In this document: positions 1 through 8,171 of the stretch, one piece after another
Position numbering within the stretch: position 1 is the first letter of the stretch
Layout: the number at the start of each line of letters is the position of its first letter
Source: Streptomyces coeruleorubidus
Lineage (GTDB): Bacteria > Actinomycetota > Actinomycetes > Streptomycetales > Streptomycetaceae
Direction: 5' to 3'
Length of the DNA: 64,000 bases
Assembly: GCF_008705135.1 (NCBI RefSeq)
Contig: NZ_CP023694.1
Span: forward strand, 4,755,001 to 4,819,000
Notes under the pieces: generated by a model
Seen by the model: the letters and a program-made list of their open reading frames with translations, nothing else
Database searches by the model: none
Told to the model about the DNA's origin: nothing
Program-made: the position numbers and the translations under genes

Positions 1-268
1 CCAGGCTACCGGGGGGCAGCTGGGCGACTCGGTCGCGCATCAGATGGCGAAGCCTGCGCTTCACTTTGTTGCGTACGACCGCACCGCCCACGGCTTTGCT
101 CACGACGAAACCCGCACGCGTCGGGGGAGCGCTCTCCCCAGGCGCATGCGGGTCCGTTGCACCGCTTCGAAGGTGGACGACGAGGTGCGGGCGTCCTGCC
201 CGGCGTCCTCGCCGTACCGCGGTCGCGAAGTCCTCGCGCCGCCTCAGCCGGTTCTCGGTGGGCAGCAC
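1..268 (-). CDS. rnpA: Ribonuclease P protein component (partial, 3' end cut by window)
   Basis: This is the protein subunit of RNase P, which binds the catalytic RNA and helps remove 5' leaders from pre-tRNAs. The reading frame from GTG at 268 begins VLPTENRLRRREDFATAVRR. It also contains the basic motif RNKVKRRLRHLMRD typical of the RnpA RNA-binding face. About 89 codons are present; the family is usually 115-125 residues, so roughly the last quarter lies outside the window. The gene follows rpmH on the same strand with a 21-base gap, the classical rpmH-rnpA order next to dnaA. The GTG start was chosen because it gives the conserved LPxxxRLRRxxDF opening; an overlapping ATG just upstream is out of frame. 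Confidence 0.93.
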   Translation of the reverse strand, partial: MLPTENRLRRREDFATAVRRGRRAGRPHLVVHLRSGATDPHAPGESAPPTRAGFVVSKAVGGAVVRNKVKRRLRHLMRDRVAQLPPGSL

Positions 269-289
269 GACGTCATGACCTGATCGGAA

Positions 290-427
290 TCAGGCGGACA
301 GGCTGGCGCGACCCTTGCTGCGACGGTTCGCGAGAATCGCGCGACCGGCACGGGTACGCATCCGCAGGCGGAAGCCGTGGGTCTTCGCGCGACGACGGTT
401 GTTCGGCTGGAAGGTGCGCTTGCTCAC
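290..427 (-). CDS. rpmH: 50S ribosomal protein L34
   Basis: This is a 45-residue, very basic ribosomal protein of the large subunit. The translation starts VSKRTFQPNNRRRAKTHGF and ends in ANRRSKGRASLSA, a complete L34 of normal length. The start is GTG with a GGAG element about nine bases upstream. It is transcribed away from dnaA and probably shares a transcript with rnpA. The position between rnpA and dnaA is conserved across bacteria, which makes the call secure. Confidence 0.97.
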   Translation of the reverse strand: MSKRTFQPNNRRRAKTHGFRLRMRTRAGRAILANRRSKGRASLSA

Positions 428-801
428 TCGGGGGCTCCAGAAGAAATCGGTAGTTGCGGGGTGCCGTCCTGGCTGTCACCGTGCGCCCACGAGTAGCTCG
501 CAGTTACGCCCGTGTGCACCGCTGACCGATCACCCAAATGATCTGTGCCCATCGGAGGCAGGCGGCAGCAGCCATCGACAACTCGACCTGGTTACGGTAC
601 GCGCGGCTACGCCATCCGGTCAAACCGGCAGCAGCCCGGAGACACTTGTCCACAGGCTGGGGACAACAACTTGAACCGTAGTGGCCGCCCTGACTACCGT
701 GACGGAACTCCGATTCGTTCCCTTATCCCTGCCCCACCCGATTTACATCCCGAGCCGTCCCAGAACCACACGTTCGTGGGACCTGTGAGAGAGCGTGCCC
801 T
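428..801. promoter_or_regulatory. rpmH-dnaA divergent promoter region
   Basis: This 374-base spacer separates the divergent rpmH and dnaA genes. It should hold promoters for both. No convincing -35/-10 pair could be fixed by eye. The clearest element is the pair of DnaA boxes listed separately at 646-666. I see no credible small gene here. Confidence 0.7.
646..666. promoter_or_regulatory. DnaA-box pair upstream of dnaA
   Basis: A perfect forward box TTGTCCACA lies at 646-654. An inverted, one-mismatch box (TGGGGACAA) lies at 658-666. They are about 135 bases before the dnaA start. Similar boxes in Streptomyces dnaA promoters mediate autorepression by DnaA; that role is inferred here from position. 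Confidence 0.8.
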
Positions 802-2838
802 GTGGCTGACGTACCTGCCGATCTTGCCGCAGTGTGGCCACGCGTATTGGAGCAGCTCCTCGGGGAGGGCCGCGGCCAGGGCGTCGAGGCGAAGGACGAG
901 CACTGGATCCGCCGCTGCCAGCCGCTCGCGCTGGTCGCGGACACGGCCCTGCTCGCCGTACCGAACGAATTCGCGAAGGGCGTACTCGAGGGCCGCCTGG
1001 CTCCCGTCGTCAGCGAGACCCTGAGCCGCGAGTGCGGCCGCCCGATCCGGATCGCGATCACCGTCGACGACTCCGCGGGCGAGCCCCCGGCCACACCGGC
1101 CCCCCAGGCCCGGCCCCAGCCGCGTTACGAGGAGCCCGAGATTCCGGCCGCGCGCCAGGACCGCGACGGTTATGAGGGGTACGGCCGCCACCGCGCCGAC
1201 CAGCTGCCGGGAACGGCCGGCGACCAGCTCCCGCCTACGCGCGGAGATCAACTCCCCACCCCCCGTCCCGCGTACCCGTCCGAGTACCAGCGCCCCGAGC
1301 CCGGCTCCTGGCCGCGGCCGACGCAGGACGAGTACGGCTGGCAGCAGCAGCGCCTCGGCTTCCCCGACCGTGACCCGTACGCGTCGCCGAGCCAGGACGG
1401 CTACGGCTCACAGGACTCGTACGGATCCCAGGACTCGTATGGATCTCGTGGGTCCTCGCAGGAGTCGTACGGATCCCGTGGATCACAGGGATCACACCGG
1501 CCACAGGGGTCCCATGGGTCGCAGGACTCCTACGGCTCGTCCTCCCAGGACGCCTACGGCTCCCCGTCCCAGGACTACCGTCCGCAGTCCATGGAGCGCC
1601 CCTCCTACGACCAGCCGCGCTCCGACTACGACACATCACGCCCCGACTACGACCAGCGCGACCCGGTCCGCCGGGAGCTGCCCGAGCCGCCGGCCGGCTC
1701 CGGGCACGTGCACCGCGGCGGCCCCGTCGGCCCGAACCTGCCCACGACCGGTGCGCCCGGCCCACTGGCCGCGCAGCCCGCGCCGGCGACCGGCCCGGGT
1801 GAGCCCACCGCGCGCCTGAACCCGAAGTACCTCTTCGACACGTTCGTCATCGGCGCCTCCAACCGCTTCGCGCACGCCGCCGCGGTCGCCGTCGCCGAGG
1901 CACCGGCGAAGGCGTACAACCCCCTGTTCATCTACGGGGAGTCCGGGCTCGGCAAGACGCACCTGCTGCACGCGATCGGGCACTACGCGCGCAGCCTCTA
2001 CCCGGGCACGCGGGTGCGGTACGTGAGCTCGGAGGAGTTCACCAACGAGTTCATCAACTCGATCCGCGACGGCAAGGGCGACAGCTTCCGCAAGCGCTAC
2101 CGCGAGATGGACATCCTCCTCGTCGACGACATCCAGTTCCTGGCGGACAAGGAGTCGACGCAGGAGGAGTTCTTCCACACCTTCAACACGCTCCACAACG
2201 CCAACAAACAGATCGTGCTGTCCTCCGACCGGCCGCCCAAGCAGCTGGTCACGCTGGAGGACCGGCTGCGGAACCGTTTCGAGTGGGGTCTGATCACCGA
2301 CGTGCAGCCGCCCGAGCTGGAGACGCGTATCGCGATCCTCCGCAAGAAGGCGGTGCAGGAGCAGCTGAACGCGCCGCCGGAGGTGCTGGAGTTCATCGCC
2401 TCCCGGATCTCGCGCAACATCCGCGAGCTGGAGGGCGCGCTGATCCGGGTCACGGCGTTCGCCTCGCTCAACCGGCAGCCGGTCGACCTGGGCCTGACGG
2501 AGATCGTCCTCAAGGACCTGATCCCCGGCGGCGAGGACTCGGCCCCCGAGATCACGTCCACGGCGATCATGGGCGCGACGGCGGACTACTTCGGGCTGAC
2601 CGTCGAGGACCTGTGCGGCACCTCGCGCGGCCGCGCCCTCGTCACGGCCCGGCAGATCGCCATGTACCTGTGCCGTGAGCTGACAGACCTGTCGCTGCCG
2701 AAGATCGGCGCGCTGTTCGGCGGCCGCGACCACACGACGGTCATGCACGCGGACCGCAAGATCCGCAATCTGATGGCAGAGCGCCGCTCGATCTACAACC
2801 AGGTCACCGAGCTGACCAACCGCATCAAGAACGGCTGA
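802..2838 (+). CDS. dnaA: Chromosomal replication initiator DnaA
   Basis: DnaA is the AAA+ ATPase that binds DnaA boxes and opens oriC. The protein has 678 residues from a GTG start. Domain I spans about 1-95. An unusually long domain II (about 95-330) is rich in Pro, Gln, Tyr and Ser and contains repeated DSYGS/SQDSYGS units near residues 190-260. Domain III carries Walker A GESGLGKT at 379-386 and Walker B LLVDD near 439. Domain IV carries the DNA-binding signature GGRDHTTVMHADRKI from residue 640. The extended domain II is typical of Streptomyces (E. coli DnaA is 467 residues). The gene is followed by a strong terminator and oriC. Confidence 0.98.
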   Translation: MADVPADLAAVWPRVLEQLLGEGRGQGVEAKDEHWIRRCQPLALVADTALLAVPNEFAKGVLEGRLAPVVSETLSRECGRPIRIAITVDDSAGEPPATPAPQARPQPRYEEPEIPAARQDRDGYEGYGRHRADQLPGTAGDQLPPTRGDQLPTPRPAYPSEYQRPEPGSWPRPTQDEYGWQQQRLGFPDRDPYASPSQDGYGSQDSYGSQDSYGSRGSSQESYGSRGSQGSHRPQGSHGSQDSYGSSSQDAYGSPSQDYRPQSMERPSYDQPRSDYDTSRPDYDQRDPVRRELPEPPAGSGHVHRGGPVGPNLPTTGAPGPLAAQPAPATGPGEPTARLNPKYLFDTFVIGASNRFAHAAAVAVAEAPAKAYNPLFIYGESGLGKTHLLHAIGHYARSLYPGTRVRYVSSEEFTNEFINSIRDGKGDSFRKRYREMDILLVDDIQFLADKESTQEEFFHTFNTLHNANKQIVLSSDRPPKQLVTLEDRLRNRFEWGLITDVQPPELETRIAILRKKAVQEQLNAPPEVLEFIASRISRNIRELEGALIRVTAFASLNRQPVDLGLTEIVLKDLIPGGEDSAPEITSTAIMGATADYFGLTVEDLCGTSRGRALVTARQIAMYLCRELTDLSLPKIGALFGGRDHTTVMHADRKIRNLMAERRSIYNQVTELTNRIKNG

Positions 2839-2860
2839 CAGAGCCGGCCGTACGACGCAG

Positions 2861-2897
2861 AGGGCGCCCCCGGAGCAGCTTTCCGGGGGCGCCCTTC
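2861..2897 (+). terminator. dnaA rho-independent terminator
   Basis: Thirteen-base perfect arms (AGGGCGCCCCCGG at 2861-2873, its complement at 2883-2895) enclose a nine-base loop. The hairpin lies just after the dnaA stop and is followed by TT. Confidence 0.85.
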
Positions 2898-2898
2898 G

Positions 2899-3600
2899 TC
2901 ATGCGGCGGCCGTCCGTTCGTCGTGTCACGGCCGCCCGTCGCCATGTCGCGGTCGCCGGCTGTTCGAATTACCTGCCGGGTTACGGTCCCTCTCCACAGA
3001 TTCGGCGACTTTCTCCCGTCCACACCCTGGGGACTGGAAAGTTGTCCAGACTGTGTCCACAGAGGCCTCTGTTGAAGGACCATCAGACCAGGTCACCCGG
3101 GTGTGGATTCGTGGACGAAGGATCTCCACAGGCTGTGGACAACGAGAGCGTCCACAGCCTGTGCATCGAGTTGTCCACCGGCAACCCACAGGCTGGGGCC
3201 GGTTGTCCCCAGCGATCCCCAGCTTCTCCACATCGCTGTCCACTGTTCGGCAACATGACGCGCCTCCTCACCGGGTCGAGTGAAAGGCGTCACACGAAGG
3301 TGCCGGGTTGGGCTGTGGGAAAGGTGGGTAAACCTGGGGACGGCACTGGGGAGAACTCGCCTCTTCCTGTGCACGGGGTGTGCAGAACTTTCCGTTCTCC
3401 ACAGATACCCCTGGTTGTCCACCGCCGTCACCCACAGGGCCAGTGGACAAAATTCCCGCTCTGAGCTGGGCAAACGTGGTTATCCACCGTATCCACAGGC
3501 CCTACTACTACTCCCGACTAGAGAGAGCTGGGAATTCGTTTCGAAGCGGGTCCTGTGCACAACTCGCCCTCCGGCGCCCGACCGCCCCTCGTCACGACTT
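2899..3600. other. oriC: Chromosomal origin of replication oriC
   Basis: This gene-free stretch between dnaA and dnaN contains about 19 DnaA-box matches in both orientations. Examples are 2990-2998, 3016-3024, 3042-3050, 3053-3061, 3122-3130, 3134-3142 (a perfect inverted TTGTCCACA), 3148-3156, 3171-3179, 3203-3211, 3224-3232, 3236-3244, 3395-3403, 3415-3423, 3442-3450, 3480-3488, 3489-3497 and 3554-3562. Most are TTGTCCACA with one or two changes. Number, spacing and location fit the known Streptomyces oriC. The outer limits are my estimate from the first and last boxes. Confidence 0.95.
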
Positions 3601-3742
3601 GACCCCGAGAGGCACCTACTGTCAGTGCGGTGCGTCAGACTGGTCCCCGGTGTCCTCCCCATCCCAGGGACCGTCGACACCGAGACAGACGACGAGGGCC
3701 AGGCAGAGCGAGAAGCGCCGGCAACAGCAGGAGGCGGCAACA

Positions 3743-4873
3743 GTGAAGATCCGGGTGGAACGCGACGTACTCGCGGAGGCAGTGGCCTGGGCGGCACGCA
3801 GCCTCCCGGCCCGTCCGCCGGCGCCTGTCCTCGCCGGCCTGCTGCTGAAGGCCGAGGAAGGCCAGCTGAGCCTGTCCAGCTTCGACTACGAGGTCTCGGC
3901 GCGCGTGTCCGTGGAGGCCGAGGTCGAGGAGGAGGGCACGGTGCTCGTCTCCGGCCGCCTCCTCGCGGACATCTGCCGCGCCCTCCCCAACCGGCCGGTG
4001 GAGATCTCCACAGACGGTGTACGGGCGACCGTGGTCTGCGGCTCCTCCCGGTTCACACTCCACACCCTGCCTGTGGAGGAGTACCCGGCGCTGCCGCAGA
4101 TGCCGAACGCGACGGGCACGGTCCCCGGCGAGGTCTTCGCCTCCGCGGCCGCCCAGGTGGCGATCGCCGCCGGCCGCGACGACACACTGCCCGTCCTCAC
4201 GGGTGTCCGCATCGAGATCGAGGGCGACACGGTCACGCTGGCGTCCACCGACCGCTACCGCTTCGCGGTCCGTGAGTTCCTGTGGAAGCCGGAGAACCCG
4301 GAGGCCTCCGCGGTCGCCCTGGTGCCCGCCAAGACGCTGCTGGACACCGCCAAGGCCCTGACGAGCGGCGACCAGGTGATCCTGGCGCTGTCCGGCTCGG
4401 GCTCGGGCGAGGGCCTGATCGGCTTCGAGGGCGCCGGCCGCCGTACGACGACCCGCCTGCTGGAGGGCGACCTCCCGAAGTACCGCACGCTGTTCCCGAC
4501 GGAGTTCAACAGCGTCGCCGTGATCGAGACCGCCCCGTTCGTGGAGGCCGTCAAGCGCGTGGCCCTGGTCGCCGAGCGGAACACCCCGGTGCGGCTCAGC
4601 TTCGAGCAGGGCGTGCTCATCCTGGAGGCCGGCTCCAGCGACGACGCACAGGCTGTGGAAAGGGTCGACGCTCAGCTGGACGGCGACGACATCTCGATCG
4701 CCTTCAACCCGACGTTCCTGCTGGACGGCCTGAGCGCCATCGACTCCCCGGTCGCGCAGCTCTCCTTCACGACGTCCACGAAGCCCGCGCTGCTCAGCGG
4801 CAAGCCGGCGCTGGACGCCGAGGCGGACGAGGCCTACAAGTACCTGATCATGCCGGTGCGCCTCAGCGGCTGA
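3743..4873 (+). CDS. dnaN: DNA polymerase III beta sliding clamp
   Basis: This is the ring-shaped clamp that tethers the replicative polymerase to DNA. The start is GTG at 3743 (VKIRVERDVLAEAVAWAARS), with GGAGG nine bases upstream at 3730-3734. This gives 376 residues, the normal length. A longer open frame from 3380 runs back into oriC and is rejected because it lacks the clamp N-terminus. Three clamp domains are recognisable, ending in the conserved C-terminal KYLIMPVRLSG. It is the first gene of a rightward dnaN-gnd-recF-dciA series. Confidence 0.98.
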   Translation: MKIRVERDVLAEAVAWAARSLPARPPAPVLAGLLLKAEEGQLSLSSFDYEVSARVSVEAEVEEEGTVLVSGRLLADICRALPNRPVEISTDGVRATVVCGSSRFTLHTLPVEEYPALPQMPNATGTVPGEVFASAAAQVAIAAGRDDTLPVLTGVRIEIEGDTVTLASTDRYRFAVREFLWKPENPEASAVALVPAKTLLDTAKALTSGDQVILALSGSGSGEGLIGFEGAGRRTTTRLLEGDLPKYRTLFPTEFNSVAVIETAPFVEAVKRVALVAERNTPVRLSFEQGVLILEAGSSDDAQAVERVDAQLDGDDISIAFNPTFLLDGLSAIDSPVAQLSFTTSTKPALLSGKPALDAEADEAYKYLIMPVRLSG

Positions 4874-4883
4874 GGCCCGGCGG

Positions 4884-4892
4884 TTGTCCACA
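4884..4892 (+). promoter_or_regulatory. Perfect DnaA box between dnaN and gnd
   Basis: TTGTCCACA lies 11 bases after the dnaN stop, in the 165-base dnaN-gnd spacer. It could belong to a gnd promoter or to a DnaA titration site; its function is not shown by the sequence. Confidence 0.6.
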
Positions 4893-5038
4893 GGCTGGGG
4901 GCAAACCCGCAGGTGAGGGCGTACGACTGAGCGCGTATGCCCACAGATGTGCGCGAGCGTCCGGGTTTAGGCTCGGACGCGGGCACGAAAGTGCCGCAAC
5001 GCCACGTCGGACACCTGCAAACCTAAGGAACACAACTG

Positions 5039-5914
5039 ATGGAGCTCGGTCTCGTCGGCCTCGGCAAGATGGGCGGCAACATGCGCGAGCGGATACGCCG
5101 CGCGGGCCACACCGTCTTCGGATACGACCGCAACCCGGACCTCGCCGATGTCCACAGCCTGCCGGAGCTTGTGGGCAAGCTCAGTGGCCCGCGTGTGGTC
5201 TGGGTGATGGTCCCGGCGGGCGAGCCCACGCAGTCCACCATCGACGAGCTGGCCGAACTGCTGGAGCCGGGTGACGTCGTCGTGGACGGCGGCAACTCCC
5301 GCTGGACCGACGACGAGAAGCACGCCGAGGAGCTGGCGGCCAAGGGCATCGGCTTCGTCGACTGCGGTGTCTCCGGCGGCGTCTGGGGCCTGGAGAACGG
5401 CTACGCGCTGATGTACGGCGGCGACGCGGAGAACGTCGCGAAGGTGCAGCCGGTCTTCGACGCGCTCAAGCCGGAGGGCGACTTCGGCTCGGTGCACGCC
5501 GGCAAGGTCGGCGCGGGCCACTTCGCGAAGATGGTCCACAACGGCATCGAGTACGCGATGATGCAGGCCTACGCCGAGGGCTGGGAGCTCCTGGAGAAGG
5601 TCGACTCCGTGACCGACGTCCGGGAGGTCTTCCGCTCCTGGCAGGAGGGCACCGTCATCCGCTCCTGGCTGCTGGACCTCGCGGTCAACGCGCTCGACGA
5701 GGACGAGCACCTGGACAAGCTCCGGGGTTATGCACAGGACTCCGGTGAGGGACGCTGGACTGTGGAAGCAGCCATCGACCACGCGGTGCCGCTGCCGGCG
5801 ATCACGGCGTCGCTGTTCGCGCGGTTCGCCTCCCGCCAGGAGGACTCGCCCCAGATGAAGATGATCGCGGCGCTGCGGAACCAGTTCGGCGGCCACGCGG
5901 TCGAGACCAAGTAA
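5039..5914 (+). CDS. gnd: Short-form 6-phosphogluconate dehydrogenase (decarboxylating)
   Basis: The protein is predicted to convert 6-phosphogluconate to ribulose 5-phosphate with release of CO2. The N-terminal Rossmann motif is GLVGLGKMGGNM. Family motifs DCGVSGGVWGLENGYALMYGG (residues about 107-127) and KMVHNGIEYAMMQAYAEG (catalytic Lys and Asn) are intact. At 291 residues it is the short YqeC/GndA-like form, not the roughly 470-residue enzyme. ATG at 5039 follows AAGGAA. Its place between dnaN and recF is typical of Streptomyces and unrelated to replication chemistry. Cofactor preference cannot be fixed here; short forms are often NAD-dependent. Confidence 0.9.
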   Translation: MELGLVGLGKMGGNMRERIRRAGHTVFGYDRNPDLADVHSLPELVGKLSGPRVVWVMVPAGEPTQSTIDELAELLEPGDVVVDGGNSRWTDDEKHAEELAAKGIGFVDCGVSGGVWGLENGYALMYGGDAENVAKVQPVFDALKPEGDFGSVHAGKVGAGHFAKMVHNGIEYAMMQAYAEGWELLEKVDSVTDVREVFRSWQEGTVIRSWLLDLAVNALDEDEHLDKLRGYAQDSGEGRWTVEAAIDHAVPLPAITASLFARFASRQEDSPQMKMIAALRNQFGGHAVETK

Positions 5915-5951
5915 GCAACACCCGACGGTTGGGGAGGTCGGCGAAACGACC

Positions 5952-7073
5952 ATGCACGTCACGCATCTGTCGCTGGCCGACTTCCGCTCGTACCCCCGGG
6001 TCGAGGTCCCGCTCGACCCGGGAGTGACGGCCTTCGTCGGCCCGAACGGGCAGGGCAAGACCAACCTCGTGGAGGCCGTCGGCTATCTGGCCACGCTCGG
6101 CAGCCACCGCGTCTCCTCCGACGCCCCCCTGGTCCGCATGGGCGCCGAGCGCGCGATCATCAGGGCTCAGGTGCGGCAGGGCGAGCGGCAGCAGCTGGTC
6201 GAGCTGGAGCTGAACCCGGGGCGCGCCAACCGGGCCCGTATCAACAGGTCCTCGCAGGTCAAGCCACGTGACGTGCTGGGGATCGTACGGACCGTGCTGT
6301 TCGCCCCCGAAGATCTCGCCCTGGTCAAGGGCGACCCCGGTGAGCGGCGCCGCTTCCTCGACGAGCTGATCACCGCCCGTTCCCCGCGCATGGCCGGAGT
6401 CCGCTCCGACTACGACCGGGTCCTCAAGCAGCGCAACACCCTCCTGAAGTCCGCCGCGCTCGCCCGCCGGCACGGCGGCCGCAACGTGGACATGTCCACG
6501 CTCGACATCTGGGACCAGCATCTCGCGCGCGCGGGCGCCGAGTTGCTCGCCCAGCGCCTGGACCTGATCGCAGCGGTCCAGCCGCTGGCCGACAAGGCGT
6601 ACGAGCAGCTCGCCCCCGGCGGCGGTCCGATCGCCCTGGAGTACAAGCCGTCCGCGCCGGGCGAGGCCCACACGCGCGAGGACCTGTTCGAGCAGCTGAC
6701 AACCGCGCTCGCCGAGGCCCGCAAGCAGGAGATCGAGCGGGGCGTCACCCTGGTCGGCCCGCACCGCGACGACCTCCAGCTCAAGCTCGGCCAGCTGCCC
6801 GCCAAGGGATACGCCTCGCACGGCGAGTCCTGGTCCTACGCACTGGCGCTGCGCCTCGCCTCGTACGACCTGCTGCGCGCGGAGGGCAACGAGCCGGTGC
6901 TGGTGCTCGACGACGTGTTCGCCGAACTGGACACCCGCCGCCGTGAGCGCCTCGCCGAGCTGGTCGCGCCCGGCGAACAGGTCCTGGTGACGGCCGCGGT
7001 CGACGACGACGTACCGCATGTGCTGTCCGGGGTGCGGTTCGCCGTGTCCGAGGGGGCGGTGGAGCGCGTATGA
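5952..7073 (+). CDS. recF: DNA replication/repair protein RecF
   Basis: RecF is an SMC-like ATPase that loads RecA at gapped DNA together with RecO and RecR. The 373-residue protein begins MHVTHLSLADFRSYPRVEV, with Walker A GPNGQGKT at residues 30-37. The C-terminal Walker B/signature region is PVLVLDDVFAELDTRRRERL, with GEQVLVTA just after. Length is normal. The gene overlaps the next by four bases (ATGA), so the two are translationally coupled. Confidence 0.97.
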   Translation: MHVTHLSLADFRSYPRVEVPLDPGVTAFVGPNGQGKTNLVEAVGYLATLGSHRVSSDAPLVRMGAERAIIRAQVRQGERQQLVELELNPGRANRARINRSSQVKPRDVLGIVRTVLFAPEDLALVKGDPGERRRFLDELITARSPRMAGVRSDYDRVLKQRNTLLKSAALARRHGGRNVDMSTLDIWDQHLARAGAELLAQRLDLIAAVQPLADKAYEQLAPGGGPIALEYKPSAPGEAHTREDLFEQLTTALAEARKQEIERGVTLVGPHRDDLQLKLGQLPAKGYASHGESWSYALALRLASYDLLRAEGNEPVLVLDDVFAELDTRRRERLAELVAPGEQVLVTAAVDDDVPHVLSGVRFAVSEGAVERV

Positions 7074-7672
7074 CGGAAAACACACCGGGGAACTCACCGG
7101 AGAACACTCCGAGGAACACACCGGAGAGCACACCGGAGAACCCGCCCGGGAAAGCCCCCGGGCCCCGGTCGCCCGAGCCGTCCGGCGTAGACCTCGCGCG
7201 CGTGGCGCTCCGCGCCGCCAAGGAAGCCGCACGCGCGCGTGGGGACGCGGCGCAGCAGAAGAAGCAGGCGCGCCGCGGCGGACTGCGCTCCGGCGCGCGC
7301 GCCGACGGCCGCGACCCCATGGCGCTCGGCTCCGCGATCAACCGGCTGATCACCGAGCGCGGCTGGGAGGCCCCGGCCGCGGTGGGCGGGGTGATGGGCC
7401 GCTGGCCGCAGATCGTCGGCGAGGACGTGGCCAAGCACTGCGTGCCGGAGAGGTACGACGAGGACGAGCACGTCCTGTCCGTGCGCTGCGACTCGACGGC
7501 TTGGGCGACCAACCTCCGGCTGCTCGCCCCGACCCTGGTAGCCCGCCTGAACGAGGATCTGGGCCACGGCACCGTGAAGATGATCAAGGTGCAGGGCCCC
7601 GGCGCCCCCAACCGCCGCTACGGCCCGCTGCGGGCTCCGGGCAGCACCGGTCCCGGCGACACGTACGGCTGA
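7070..7672 (+). CDS. dciA: DUF721/DciA-family protein (putative replicative helicase loader)
   Basis: The 200-residue protein carries a DUF721 domain at about 85-190 (LGSAINRLITERGWEA, GRWPQIVGEDVAKHC, LSVRCDSTAWATNLRLL). DciA proteins help load DnaB on DNA in bacteria lacking DnaC or DnaI. The first 35 residues are a degenerate Pro/Asn/Thr-rich run of PENTP-like repeats, encoded by imperfect 12-15 base repeats. This region is probably disordered. The start ATG overlaps the recF stop. In Mycobacterium the equivalent gene (Rv0004) also sits between recF and gyrB, which supports orthology. Confidence 0.9.
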   Translation: MTENTPGNSPENTPRNTPESTPENPPGKAPGPRSPEPSGVDLARVALRAAKEAARARGDAAQQKKQARRGGLRSGARADGRDPMALGSAINRLITERGWEAPAAVGGVMGRWPQIVGEDVAKHCVPERYDEDEHVLSVRCDSTAWATNLRLLAPTLVARLNEDLGHGTVKMIKVQGPGAPNRRYGPLRAPGSTGPGDTYG

Positions 7673-8171
7673 CGGGAGTCCTCCCGGCCGCCGCTCAACC
7701 GGTCCCGGAGGCTGCCGGGAGGCCCTGCGAGGGCCCGATCGGCGACCCGTTTCCCACCGGTCGGCAACAAGTGACTGACATCACAAAAGTGGGTGTCGGT
7801 GGCCCGCTGGGAGCCCCGGCGCCCCTCTCTCCGCATCACCGCACACGGTTGCGAATCGCCACCTGACTCCGAAGTAGCCAAGGGTTGACGGCCGGAAGCG
7901 CTGAGTGCCTCTGTGAGCCTCTTGGAGCCCCCATCCGCATATCGGGAGTCGGGGAAGACCGGTTGAGGGCGGCACATGCGGACTCAGGTACCGGCAAGCC
8001 CCCATCAGTGCCAGTGCTACCGGTAGACTGGAGGCAATCCCGCCCCAATCGTGGGGACCGTCCGGGAAAAGCTGAGCAACGCTGATTCAAGGCTTACCAA
8101 CGCAACATGCCGCAGCCGCTCCGGCAACCCGCCGACGAGCCTGGCTCGTGCTGTGCCAGAAAGGGCGCTTC
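7673..8171 (+). promoter_or_regulatory. gyrB upstream region
   Basis: This is a roughly 500-base spacer. Two inverted repeats follow the dciA stop: CTCCCGG/CCGGGAG (7681-7687 and 7715-7721) and GCCCT-GCG-AGGGC (7722-7734). They could terminate the recF transcript. A plausible -10 (TAGACT, 8024-8029) lies about 140 bases before gyrB, without a clear -35. Streptomyces gyrase promoters respond to supercoiling; no specific element for that could be recognised. AAAGGG (8160-8165) is the ribosome site for gyrB. Confidence 0.55.

Noticed and set aside
3280..4275. 331-residue open frame across oriC and the dnaN start
   Set aside because: It crosses DnaA boxes and then runs out of frame through dnaN; composition is not protein-like.
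5802..7232. 476-residue minus-strand open frame opposite recF and dciA
   Set aside because: Low-complexity shadow; recF and dciA motifs are clear on the other strand.
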